From contig NZ_CAMIGN010000001.1 in assembly GCF_946221935.1 (NCBI RefSeq), positions 305,923 through 369,922 of the forward strand: a DNA stretch of 64,000 nt, in the 5' to 3' direction. The notes beneath the pieces were generated by a model, which had not been told where the DNA came from, did no database searches, and saw nothing but the letters and a program-made list of their open reading frames with translations. The DNA comes from an uncultured Corynebacterium sp. GTDB taxonomy: Bacteria; Actinomycetota; Actinomycetes; Mycobacteriales; Mycobacteriaceae. Positions 16,945 to 24,854 of this stretch are shown piece after piece (positions within the stretch are counted from its first letter, which is position 1; the number at the start of each line of letters is the position of its first letter). The translations under genes were made by a program, and so were the position numbers.

Positions 16945-18272
16945 TCCTCTAAGGCAGCGGCAGCAGTGTCTGCCCACTCCTGCCACTGGGCAGCTTGGCC
17001 GCGGAGCTTTTCTGCCTTAGCGGACTTGCCGGCCTTGTCGGCTTCCTCGGCCTCGCGGTTGAACTGGTCGGCCTTCGCCTGGAACTGTGCTACGCGCGCC
17101 TGTGCCTCCGGGTCGGTGCGACGCCACTCGGCATCCGCGGCCTCCTCTACGCGCGATTCGAGGGACTTGATCTTGTCCTCAAACTCGCGGACGCGACCGC
17201 GGGGAACGTAGCCGATCTGCTCCCACTTCTCCTGTAGTTCGTGGAGAACCTTGCGAGCTTTGTCTAGACCGTGAGCCTGCGGATCGATCTTGGGGGAGTA
17301 CTCGTCGATGAGCGACTGCTTGGCTTCCGCGTTTGCCTCGAATTCTTTGTCGCGCTCGGCACTGTCGGCCTTACGGGCGGCGAAGAATACGTCCTGAGCC
17401 TTGCGGAAACGCTCCCATAGCTGATCGTCGACGTTGCGGGGTGCACGGCCAGCGGCTTTCCACTGGCTCATGAGGTCCCGGAACTTGGCGCTGGTCGCAC
17501 CCCACTCCGTGGAATCCTGTAGCGCCTCAGCCTGCTCAATGAGTTCTTCCTTCTTCAGCCGTGCTCGCTCGCGGTTGCGGTCCAGCTGATCGAAATGCGC
17601 CTGGCGATTGCGATTGAATTCGGAGCGAGCCTTGGAGAATCGCTTCCATAGTTCGTCATCGGTGGAGCGCTCGACGCCCTTGATGCCGCGCCATTGCTCA
17701 ACGATGGCGCGGATGCGCTCACCGCTGCGCTTCCAATTCACAGTGGTCGGATCGGCCGCGGCAATGCCCTCGACCTCAGTGAGCAGCTCTTCCTTTTGCG
17801 CCAGGGCGGAATCGCGGCGCTGCTGTTTAGCTTCTGCAACCTGCTGTTCCGCGGTCTCGGTGCGCTGTGAAATTTTTTCCAGGCGTGCAAAGAGCGCCGG
17901 AATATCCCCGATGACTGCGGCAGTGCTGAGCGACTGCTGCAGGATCTTCGCGTCATGGCGAATGGTCTGAGCCTGTTCCGGGTGGCTTTCCAGACGGGCC
18001 TCAAGCATTTTGACCTCGGTGTTGAGGTCGTCGTATCGGGCGCCGAAGTGCGCCAGCCCCTCCTGCGGAGTGCCTGCCTTATACTCACCAATCTGGCGTT
18101 CGCCGTCGGCGGTCTTTACCCACGCCACACCATCCTGATCCACGCGGCCGAACTTCGCCGGATCGTTCTTGGGGATGGTGACACGCCCAGGCTGAGTTAC
18201 CTGCAGACCAGGCTTCGGGCCAGGCTTTGGGCCGGGCTTGGGAACCGGACGCGAATTCGTGGGGTCAGTCAT
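16941..18272 (-). CDS. DUF349 domain protein
   Basis: 443-residue, strongly helical charged protein. The N-terminus is a Pro/Lys repeat (PKPGPKPGPKPG), followed by several DUF349 repeats with the characteristic W-K-x-G and D-x-L-W-x-R-F spacing: VNWKRSGERIRAIVEQWRGIKG...ELWKRFSKARSEF, then WGATSAKFRDLMSQWKAAGRAP...QLWERFRKAQDVFF. Coiled-coil segments separate them. Function is not established; mycobacterial Rv2731 is the positional counterpart. Start is ATG 18272. Confidence 0.78.
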   Translation of the reverse strand: MTDPTNSRPVPKPGPKPGPKPGLQVTQPGRVTIPKNDPAKFGRVDQDGVAWVKTADGERQIGEYKAGTPQEGLAHFGARYDDLNTEVKMLEARLESHPEQAQTIRHDAKILQQSLSTAAVIGDIPALFARLEKISQRTETAEQQVAEAKQQRRDSALAQKEELLTEVEGIAAADPTTVNWKRSGERIRAIVEQWRGIKGVERSTDDELWKRFSKARSEFNRNRQAHFDQLDRNRERARLKKEELIEQAEALQDSTEWGATSAKFRDLMSQWKAAGRAPRNVDDQLWERFRKAQDVFFAARKADSAERDKEFEANAEAKQSLIDEYSPKIDPQAHGLDKARKVLHELQEKWEQIGYVPRGRVREFEDKIKSLESRVEEAADAEWRRTDPEAQARVAQFQAKADQFNREAEEADKAGKSAKAEKLRGQAAQWQEWADTAAAALED

Positions 18273-18370
18273 GTGGGAATACTCCTACCTAAAACCAAAA
18301 CATGCCAATCGCCTACATTGAAGGCAATGAAGCAATTATTACACCAGGCGCAGCGCTACACTATGTTTCT

Positions 18371-19309
18371 ATGAGTTCTTCTACTCAGATCCGTCCTGTT
18401 GCCCGTCCTGTAGCCGTCGTCGGCCCCACTGCTTCCGGCAAAACGGCAATCTCCTTGGAACTTGCACAGCAGCTGGATGGGGAGGTGGTGAACATCGACT
18501 CTATGCAGCTGTACCGGGGGATGGACATTGGTACCGCAAAGGTTCCAGTGGAAGAGCGACAGGGGATTCCGCACCATCAACTGGATATCTGGCCGGTCAC
18601 TAAACCTGCGAGTGTGGCGGAGTACCGGGCGGGGGCAATCGAGACGGTGGAAGATATTCTGTCCCGGGGAAAAACACCCGTCATCGTCGGTGGATCCATG
18701 ATGTATGTACAGGCATTGGTAGACGAGTGGGACTTCCCGCCGACGGATCCGGCTGTGCGTGAAAAATGGCAGCGCCGTTTGGATGAACGTGGCGTCGCCG
18801 CTATGCATCAACACCTCGCGACGATAGATCCCGAGGCGGCCCGCGTTATCGAAGACAACGATCCGCGACGCACGGTCCGCGCCTTGGAGGTCATCGAACT
18901 TACGGGCAAACCTTTTGCTGCTTCCCAGCCTCCGAAGGACTCGGTGCCCCGGTGGAACATGCGCCTGCTGGGGTTGAATGCCCCCGCTGAATGGCTTAAT
19001 CCCCGCATCGAAATGCGCGTGCGCCAGATGTTTGACCACGGGCTGGTGGAAGAGGTTCGATCGCTGGTCGGCGAGGGGCTGATTCGCGAGTCCACAGCCG
19101 GACAGGCTATCGGCTATGCCCAGGTGTTGGACTACTTCTCCGGCGAGCTCACCTTAGAGGAGGCCATCGAGCGAACCATCACTGGCACCCGGCGCTATGC
19201 TCGACGGCAGCGTTCCTGGTTCCGTAGGGATCAAAGAATTTTTTGGATTGACGCCTTTTCTCCCGACCCCGTCCGCGAAGCCACCGAGGCATTGGGAATG
19301 AGCAGCTAA
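18371..19309 (+). CDS. miaA: tRNA dimethylallyltransferase
   Basis: MiaA transfers the dimethylallyl group to A37 of tRNAs reading codons that start with U, making i6A, the substrate of MiaB. P-loop VVGPTASGKTAISLELA near residue 15, the DSMQLYRGMDIGTAK motif and HHQLDIWPV are diagnostic. 312 residues from ATG 18371; the frame is open to 18302, which would add 23 residues of unconserved sequence. No clear ribosome site precedes either start. dapF follows after 15 bp. Confidence 0.93.
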   Translation: MSSSTQIRPVARPVAVVGPTASGKTAISLELAQQLDGEVVNIDSMQLYRGMDIGTAKVPVEERQGIPHHQLDIWPVTKPASVAEYRAGAIETVEDILSRGKTPVIVGGSMMYVQALVDEWDFPPTDPAVREKWQRRLDERGVAAMHQHLATIDPEAARVIEDNDPRRTVRALEVIELTGKPFAASQPPKDSVPRWNMRLLGLNAPAEWLNPRIEMRVRQMFDHGLVEEVRSLVGEGLIRESTAGQAIGYAQVLDYFSGELTLEEAIERTITGTRRYARRQRSWFRRDQRIFWIDAFSPDPVREATEALGMSS

Positions 19310-19324
19310 TAAGGAGTGTTCTGC

Positions 19325-20191
19325 ATGATCGACTTTTTTAAAGCCCACGGCACGGAAAACGACTTCGTTGTCCTCATGGATGAGTCCGTCGAGGTGGATC
19401 TCACGGAGAATCGTGTTCGACAGCTCGCCGATCGGCGAGCCGGAATTGGCGGTGATGGGGTGATCCGCATAGCCACTGGAGACGCGCTCATTGATGCGGG
19501 TGTGCTGGATGCACTTCCGGAGGGTGTAAAAGGCGAGGAATGGTTTATGGATTATCGCAACGCCGACGGTTCCCTGGCCGAGATGTGCGGTAATGGAGTG
19601 CGAGTCTTTGCCCATGTGCTGTGCTCTCAGGGAAAGGTACAGGCCGGTGAGCAGTTCGGTATTGGCACTCGCGCCGGCCGCAAGCTCGTAGAGGTGCATG
19701 AAGTTAGCGGCGAAAAACAGGAACACGCCATTGTGAGCGTGGAGATGGGCTCCCCGGGGGTATTGGGTGTGTCCACCGCGCAGGTAGGCGACGTGAAGGT
19801 TGCGGGACTCGGAGTGGATATGGGCAATCCACACCTAGCCGCTGTGGTGCCGAACCTGACCGCGCAGAAGCTTAGAGAGCTGCCGATCGAACAGCGAGTG
19901 CAGTTCGACCCAGAGTTCTTCCCGAACGGCGTGAACCTAGAGGTGCTCACTCCGCTGGACGATGCGGGAGCAGTGCACATGCGCGTTCACGAACGCGGGG
20001 TAGGAGAGACTCGCTCGTGTGGAACCGGAACTGTCGCTGCCGCTGTGGCTGCCCTTGCCGACGCCGAACGGGCCACCGGTACCGTGACCGTGCACGTTCC
20101 AGGCGGTGAAGTGAAGGTAGAGGTCTCCGCGGAAGGATCCGTGCTCCGCGGCCCTGCGGCGATCGTGGCGTGGGGCCAGACCGTCTTGTAG
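19325..20191 (+). CDS. dapF: Diaminopimelate epimerase
   Basis: Cofactor-free racemase making meso-diaminopimelate for peptidoglycan and lysine. The two catalytic cysteines are present in the usual contexts: EMCGNGVRVFA and ETRSCGTGTVAA. N-terminal FFKAHGTENDFVV is the family signature. 288 residues from ATG 19325, which has AAGGAG at 19311-19316; the TTG at 19316 lies inside that site and is rejected as start. Works with dapA at the beginning of the window. Ends 7 bp from the convergent gene. Confidence 0.96.
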   Translation: MIDFFKAHGTENDFVVLMDESVEVDLTENRVRQLADRRAGIGGDGVIRIATGDALIDAGVLDALPEGVKGEEWFMDYRNADGSLAEMCGNGVRVFAHVLCSQGKVQAGEQFGIGTRAGRKLVEVHEVSGEKQEHAIVSVEMGSPGVLGVSTAQVGDVKVAGLGVDMGNPHLAAVVPNLTAQKLRELPIEQRVQFDPEFFPNGVNLEVLTPLDDAGAVHMRVHERGVGETRSCGTGTVAAAVAALADAERATGTVTVHVPGGEVKVEVSAEGSVLRGPAAIVAWGQTVL

Positions 20192-20198
20192 TGGCCTT

Positions 20199-20984
20199 CT
20201 AGTGGCCGCCGCAGCCACAGCTGCCGGAGCCACAGGCTCCGCCACACCCGGCGGCATCGACTGTGCTGGCGGTGAACTGCACGGTACCTGCGACGATCAG
20301 CGGTGACGTGGCGTTGGCGGGGTTTATGTCCTTACCTACGGCATCTGCTGGTAGCACGACGGTGAACTCAAACGGTGAGCTTACAGTGGCAGTCCAGAAC
20401 TCTTGCCCGGTCAACGCATTGACCTTCTTGACCCATTGGGAAGCTTCAACAGCAATCTCCGCCGTTGCGTGAGGAGGCGTAGCCGGGGAGTTGATGTCTT
20501 TGAGACCCCTCGAATCGACCACGCCGACTTTGAGGCCACCGTCCTTGGCGAACTCCGTGGAATCCGCGTAGACCCGGACGGAGCTGGTCAAAGCCCCAAT
20601 CTGGAACTGGTGGTACTCCAACGAAGGGGCGTCCACAAGTAACGGGCCCTGAGCGATCGTTGCTGTAAGGGAAGAGATAGTGGGAGCTTGCTGCCCAGCG
20701 ATCTGCAACATCGGACTGTCGTCAACCACATCGAGTACTCCGATGATGTCATTCAGCATCGAGAGGTGAGCAGTGGTGGCAGCTCCGCCGGAGTAGCTGG
20801 CGAAGGAGCCGAAGGGCTCGACGGCCAGGACGACCATGCGGGCGCCTGAGGGGTCATCGAACTGCAGAACCTGGCCGCCGCGAACCTCGCCTGATACACC
20901 GAGGCTGCCGGAGCCGTAGGCGGCCTCCAGCGCTTCTTGCCACTTCGGGAAATCCATGCCAATGCTGCGAAGTTCAGGAATCAT
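20199..20984 (-). CDS. Uncharacterised protein with Cys/Gly C-terminal tail
   Basis: 261 residues, beginning MIPELRSIGMDFPKWQEALEAAYG. It seems soluble and beta-rich, without signal peptide or membrane segment, and I do not recognise an enzyme motif. The last 18 residues are AGCGGACGSGSCGCGGH: five cysteines and one His in a Gly-rich tail, suggestive of metal binding or metal delivery. Upstream extension to 21011 is possible but ATG 20984 gives the more natural N-terminus. It is tail-to-tail with dapF and divergent from hflX. Homologues at this place are known in corynebacteria only as hypothetical proteins, to my knowledge. Confidence 0.6.
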   Translation of the reverse strand: MIPELRSIGMDFPKWQEALEAAYGSGSLGVSGEVRGGQVLQFDDPSGARMVVLAVEPFGSFASYSGGAATTAHLSMLNDIIGVLDVVDDSPMLQIAGQQAPTISSLTATIAQGPLLVDAPSLEYHQFQIGALTSSVRVYADSTEFAKDGGLKVGVVDSRGLKDINSPATPPHATAEIAVEASQWVKKVNALTGQEFWTATVSSPFEFTVVLPADAVGKDINPANATSPLIVAGTVQFTASTVDAAGCGGACGSGSCGCGGH

Positions 20985-21052
20985 GCAAACCACTCTAGTC
21001 CGCTGCACCAAATTTCCTATTTAGTGCCCCTGACAGGTAAAAATAGTCCTTA

Positions 21053-22498
21053 ATGACGGAACAGACCGAACACACTACACACTCCTTCGCCCCTACACCT
21101 GACCCCACAGTCGGCGAGCTCGATCTCGAAGCACGCTCTAGCCTGCGGCGGCTTTCCCGCGGCGTAAGCACCTACACCGATGAGCAATCGGACGGCTACG
21201 ACGTTGAATACCGAAAGCTCAGACTGGAGAAAGTCGTGCTGGTCGGCGTGTGGACCTCTGGCACGATTGCGCAGGTGGAAGCGAACCTGGAGGAGTTGCG
21301 CGCACTGGCAGAAACAGCGGGCTCCGAGGTGACGGAGATGCTGTACCAGCGGCGCGACAAGCCGGATTCTGGCACCTATATCGGGCGCGGCAAGGTCGAG
21401 GAACTAAAGGCTGTCGTATTGGAGACCGGCGCTGATACCGTCGTCTGCGATGGTGAGTTGAGCCCCGGCCAAATGATCGCGCTGGAAAAGGCGCTCGACG
21501 TCAAAGTTATTGACCGTACCATGTTGATCCTCGATATCTTCGCCCAGCACGCGAAGTCCAAAGAGGGCAAGGCACAGGTAGCGCTTGCGCAAATGGAGTA
21601 CCTCATTACGCGCGTTCGTGGTTGGGGTGGTGCACTGTCCCGCCAGGCCGGTGGACGCGCTGGCTCCAATGGTGGTGTAGGTCTGCGCGGTCCCGGTGAG
21701 ACGAAGATCGAAGCCGACCGTCGCCGCCTGCGCTCCGAGATGGCGAAGCTGCGCAAAGAAATTGCTGCAATGAAAACCTCTCGAGAGGTAAAGCGCGAGC
21801 GACGCGATTCTTCTGCGATTCCGCAGATCGCGATCGCCGGGTACACCAATGCTGGTAAGTCTTCGCTCATCAACGCATTGACGGGTGCGGGAGTACTGGT
21901 AGAAGACGCACTATTTGCCACCCTGGATCCGACCACCAGGCGGGCAAACCTGGCTGATGGTCGGTCCGTGGTTTTTAGCGACACGGTTGGATTCGTGCGT
22001 CACCTCCCCACGCAGTTGGTTGAAGCTTTCCGCTCGACCTTGGAGGAGGTTCTGGCAGCCGACGTGGTTTTGCACGTTGTGGATGGTTCCGATCCTTTCC
22101 CACTGGAGCAGATCAAGGCTGTGAACACAGTGATCGGCGGGATCGTCGAGGAATCCGGGCAGGAAGCGCCACCGGAAATTCTGGTGGTGAACAAGATCGA
22201 TACCGCGGACCCACTGGTGTTAGCCGAACTACGTCACCGAGTGCCGGATGCCGTCTTTGTGTCGGCGAAAACAGGTGAAGGGATTGCCGAGCTGGAGGCT
22301 CAGCTGGAGTTGTTCCTGAATTCCCTGGATTCCCATGTCACGTTGCACGTGCCTTTTGACCGCGGCGATATCGTGGCCAAAGTCCACGAACTGGGAACGG
22401 TAATTGCAGAGGACTATGACGCAGAGGGAACGAAACTAGAGGTTCGTTTGCCGAATGTAGTGGCAGGGGAATTGCAGGAGTTCAGAGTCGCAGACTAG
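21053..22498 (+). CDS. hflX: GTPase HflX
   Basis: Ribosome-associated GTPase that splits stalled 70S ribosomes under stress. N-terminal HflX domain (about 50-220) with SGTYIGRGKVEELK and a Gly-rich GGALSRQAGG linker, helical linker, then the G domain: G1 GYTNAGKSSL near 264, G3 DTVGFVRHLP, G4 NKID. 481 residues. No ribosome site precedes ATG 21053, and an AT-rich stretch (TAAAAATAGT) ends close to it, so the mRNA may be leaderless. Its TAG stop overlaps that of sugR in CTAG. Confidence 0.95.
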   Translation: MTEQTEHTTHSFAPTPDPTVGELDLEARSSLRRLSRGVSTYTDEQSDGYDVEYRKLRLEKVVLVGVWTSGTIAQVEANLEELRALAETAGSEVTEMLYQRRDKPDSGTYIGRGKVEELKAVVLETGADTVVCDGELSPGQMIALEKALDVKVIDRTMLILDIFAQHAKSKEGKAQVALAQMEYLITRVRGWGGALSRQAGGRAGSNGGVGLRGPGETKIEADRRRLRSEMAKLRKEIAAMKTSREVKRERRDSSAIPQIAIAGYTNAGKSSLINALTGAGVLVEDALFATLDPTTRRANLADGRSVVFSDTVGFVRHLPTQLVEAFRSTLEEVLAADVVLHVVDGSDPFPLEQIKAVNTVIGGIVEESGQEAPPEILVVNKIDTADPLVLAELRHRVPDAVFVSAKTGEGIAELEAQLELFLNSLDSHVTLHVPFDRGDIVAKVHELGTVIAEDYDAEGTKLEVRLPNVVAGELQEFRVAD

Positions 22499-23295
22499 CT
22501 GCCAAAGCTGACGTCGATACCGAGATTGCGCAGCTCGGAAACGTAGGGCTGTGGAGCGTCCTCGTCGGTCACGACGGCACTGATGTCCTGGATAGTTGCG
22601 AAGCTCACCAGATAGTCCAGGCCAAACTTCGTGGAATCGCACAGAGCGACTACGCGGTCGGAGTTTGCCACCATAGAGCGCTTGATTGCTCCTTCTTGGG
22701 CATCGGGAGTGGATAGCCCATGATCGATAGTAAGGGCATTGGTTCCAATGAATGCAACATCGGCATGGAGGACGCCGAGGGCGCGGGTGGCAAGGTCGCC
22801 AACGACGGCCTGAGACAGGGCGCGGACGTGCCCACCGATTAGTTGGACATCGCAACGGGGGGATTCCGCCAATGTGGTGGCAATAAAGAAAGAGTTCGTG
22901 ACGATATTGAGCTTCGGTGCCATCAGCTTGGGATCGTTTGTGGCATTGGCTTCGGCGATGGCCTCGGCAAAGACGCCCGTGGTGGTACCTGCATCGATGA
23001 AGATGGTGCTGCCTGTTTCCGGAAGGAGCTTTACTGCAGCTTGGGCGATTGACCGCTTGGCTCCGAGAGATGCCTTTGAACGTGTGGCAAGAGTGGTGAA
23101 GTCTGTACGGAAATTCTGCGCCGGAACCGCTCCGCCGTGGATGCGGAAGAGCTCACCGCCGTCAGAGAGAATCGCGAGGTCGCGGCGAATTGTTTCCGCG
23201 GTGACGCCGAACTTCTCCGCCAGTTCATTCACAGTAACCCTGCCGTGAATGGCGGTGAGGGAGGCTATTTGACGGCGCCGTTCTGCTGATTCCAT
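22495..23295 (-). CDS. sugR: DeoR-family regulator SugR
   Basis: 266 residues: DeoR-type helix-turn-helix (RRRQIASLTAIHGRVTVNELAEKFGVTAETIRRDL) and a sugar-phosphate-sensing DeoRC domain with the DAGTT and GTNALTIDHGLST segments. The strong resemblance in these segments and the position beside lexA identify it as the counterpart of C. glutamicum SugR, repressor of PTS and glycolytic genes. In C. glutamicum ptsI, fruR-fruK-ptsF and ptsH lie on its other side; here hflX follows directly with a 4-base stop overlap, so those genes are not at this locus. The start is ATG 23295. Confidence 0.82.
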   Translation of the reverse strand: MESAERRRQIASLTAIHGRVTVNELAEKFGVTAETIRRDLAILSDGGELFRIHGGAVPAQNFRTDFTTLATRSKASLGAKRSIAQAAVKLLPETGSTIFIDAGTTTGVFAEAIAEANATNDPKLMAPKLNIVTNSFFIATTLAESPRCDVQLIGGHVRALSQAVVGDLATRALGVLHADVAFIGTNALTIDHGLSTPDAQEGAIKRSMVANSDRVVALCDSTKFGLDYLVSFATIQDISAVVTDEDAPQPYVSELRNLGIDVSFGS

Positions 23296-23355
23296 AGGCG
23301 CTACTTTAGTGCCAAGCGGGTCGGAGACGGCGGCGTCAGAACCAATAGGGGGGAG

Positions 23356-24141
23356 CTAAATCTTGCGCAGAACCGCTGCGACCTTACCTAGGATGGTTGC
23401 TTCCTCGGCAGGGATAGGTTCGAACAGGGGGTTGTGGGGGATAAGCCACAGTCCGTCGGCATCCTTTTGGAACTCCTTTACGGTGGCCTCACCGTCGATC
23501 ATGGCGGCGACAAAATCGCCGAACTCGGCGACGGCCTGGGAGCGAACCACGACCCAGTCTCCGTTGAAGATGCCGGCATCATGCATAGACTCGCCCACGA
23601 CCTGCAACAAGAAGAGCTCTCCGCTACCTACCAACTCCTGTGGTAGTGGGAAGTGAGCCTCAACATTTTGCTCTGCAAGGATCGGGGCGCCAGCGGCGAT
23701 CTGCCCCACAACCGGGACGTAGGTGGCCTCTGGCATGAGCTCTCCCTCGTCGGAAGTCGGGGGCGGAGTAGCTGCTTGCGGCGTGGGTTTAGTCTGGGCC
23801 GGGAGTTGCACGCCGTCGAAGGAGCGCACATCAACCGCGCGAGGTCGCTTGCCATCGCGGCGTAGATGTCCGCGCTTCTCCAGCTGGGTGAGATGATAAG
23901 AAACCGATGACGTCGAGTGCAGTCCTACAGCATCGGCAATTTCGCGAATACTTGGCGGGTAACCGCGGATGACCGTCGAATCGCGAATGACTTCGAGAAT
24001 GCGGCGCTGGCGAGTGCTTAGGGCTGGCTTCTTGCCGTCCTTCTGAGCTTGCTTCTCCGCACGCTTGTCAGCCTCGGACTTCGGAGGACGCCCAAGCTTA
24101 GGGCGAGGGGAAGGGCTTTCGGTGGGTTGGTCGGTGGACAC
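23356..24141 (-). CDS. lexA: SOS repressor LexA
   Basis: 261-residue repressor of the SOS regulon. Winged-helix DNA-binding domain STRQRRILEVIRDSTVIRGYPPSIREIADAVGLHSTSSVSYHL at about 42-84, a Pro-rich hinge, the Ala-Gly cleavage site in IAAGAPI, catalytic Ser in VVGESMHDAG and catalytic Lys in EATVKEF. An extra N-terminal stretch of about 40 residues is Lys/Glu/Pro-rich, as in other actinobacteria. GTG 24141 has GAGG seven bases before it. A TATACT box at 24223-24228 (minus strand) adjoins LexA-like half-sites, so autoregulation is expected. Confidence 0.97.
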   Translation of the reverse strand: MSTDQPTESPSPRPKLGRPPKSEADKRAEKQAQKDGKKPALSTRQRRILEVIRDSTVIRGYPPSIREIADAVGLHSTSSVSYHLTQLEKRGHLRRDGKRPRAVDVRSFDGVQLPAQTKPTPQAATPPPTSDEGELMPEATYVPVVGQIAAGAPILAEQNVEAHFPLPQELVGSGELFLLQVVGESMHDAGIFNGDWVVVRSQAVAEFGDFVAAMIDGEATVKEFQKDADGLWLIPHNPLFEPIPAEEATILGKVAAVLRKI

Positions 24142-24221
24142 GGTTATACCTCATTCCGGCGGGGTCTCTTTATCGGTATTTCGCGATCTGCATCCACACT
24201 ACCCGAAATAGAACGCATTTC

Positions 24222-24317
24222 TAGTATATGTGTTCGAAAAAGTTTAGATTTGTCTAGACATGTTCGAACATGCGTGCTAAATTTTGTGCTGTGTTCGAGA
24301 TTCGAACAGATGATCTA
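24222..24317. promoter_or_regulatory. Cluster of LexA half-sites between lexA and divS
   Basis: Three imperfect SOS boxes compared with TCGAAMA-NN-TGTTCGA: TCGAACACATATACTA on the minus strand (24222-24237, overlapping the lexA -10 TATACT), TCGAACATGCGTGCTA (24264-24279, plus) and TCGAACAGATGATCTA (24302-24317, plus, 12 of 14 positions). TGTTCGAACA at 24261-24270 and TGTTCGA-GAT-TCGAACA at 24292-24308 add further inverted half-sites. This part of the 305-bp divergent gap explains coordinate SOS control of lexA and divS. Confidence 0.7.
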
Positions 24318-24385
24318 GAAATCAGAATTTTTGAAGTTCCCTGTCGGGCGTGAATGGTTCACTAGGGCAACAGCCAAGGGAATAA

Positions 24386-24425
24386 GACGTAGGCGCTAAG
24401 AGGCTTTGCTGATTAGCCTTACGTC
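24386..24425 (+). other. Stem-loop in the divS leader
   Basis: GACGTA (24386-24391) pairs with TACGTC (24420-24425), and inner segments GGC and GCTAA can pair with GCC and TTAGC, giving a hairpin of about 12 base pairs with a bulge. It ends 7 bases before the AAAGGAG ribosome site of divS, so it may affect translation. No U-run follows, so it is not a terminator. Confidence 0.45.
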
Positions 24426-24446
24426 GCATTGTAAAGGAGTAGCCAT

Positions 24447-24812
24447 ATGACCACCTCGATCATCCGTCCCGCAACTACTGTCCGGTCTGCATCGCATGTC
24501 CGTGTGCTTCCTGATGATCGGGTTGCGCCACTGCGTAGGCCTCAAGTTCTTAAGCCTAATTGGGAAGTACTGGATTCTAGGGGTAATTCGAACACCTTTG
24601 GGTATTCTTCTGCACCTGTTGCGCGTTCGATTCCGCGCCGCAAGATGGATCGTATCTCCGGCGCAAACGAATGCCTGTTCGACAATCAAATGGGGTGGGT
24701 AGATAGAGTTCGCGCACGAACGGAGCGAATCATTCACTCGCCTGGTGGAACTGCGGTCTCCCTTGGGGTGATGTCCACGCTGCTTGGGTTTGCGCCTCTT
24801 CTCATCCCATAG
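24447..24812 (+). CDS. divS: SOS-induced cell division suppressor, DivS-like
   Basis: 121-residue basic protein divergent from lexA, the position of DivS in C. glutamicum and ChiZ (Rv2719c) in M. tuberculosis, which block division during the SOS response. The start has AAAGGAG at 24433-24439. About 98 cytosolic residues rich in Arg and Pro are followed by one hydrophobic segment (GTAVSLGVMSTLLGFAPLLIP) that ends the protein. There is no LysM domain, unlike ChiZ, and the short gap to nrdR leaves no room for a frameshifted remnant. Assignment rests on context, size and the SOS boxes more than on sequence motifs. Confidence 0.68.
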   Translation: MTTSIIRPATTVRSASHVRVLPDDRVAPLRRPQVLKPNWEVLDSRGNSNTFGYSSAPVARSIPRRKMDRISGANECLFDNQMGWVDRVRARTERIIHSPGGTAVSLGVMSTLLGFAPLLIP

Positions 24813-24854
24813 TTCAGCTTCTGCGTCGGGGGAGGGGCGACTAAGCTGAGAAGG

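Noticed and set aside
18285..18300. TTTTAGGTAGGAG near the DUF349 start as a DtxR half-site
   Set aside because: Only one weak half resembles the DtxR operator and the inverted half is absent; AGGTAGGAG is better read as the ribosome site of the DUF349 gene.
18356..19039. 227-residue open frame antisense to miaA
   Set aside because: No start signals or domain; miaA on the plus strand is certain.
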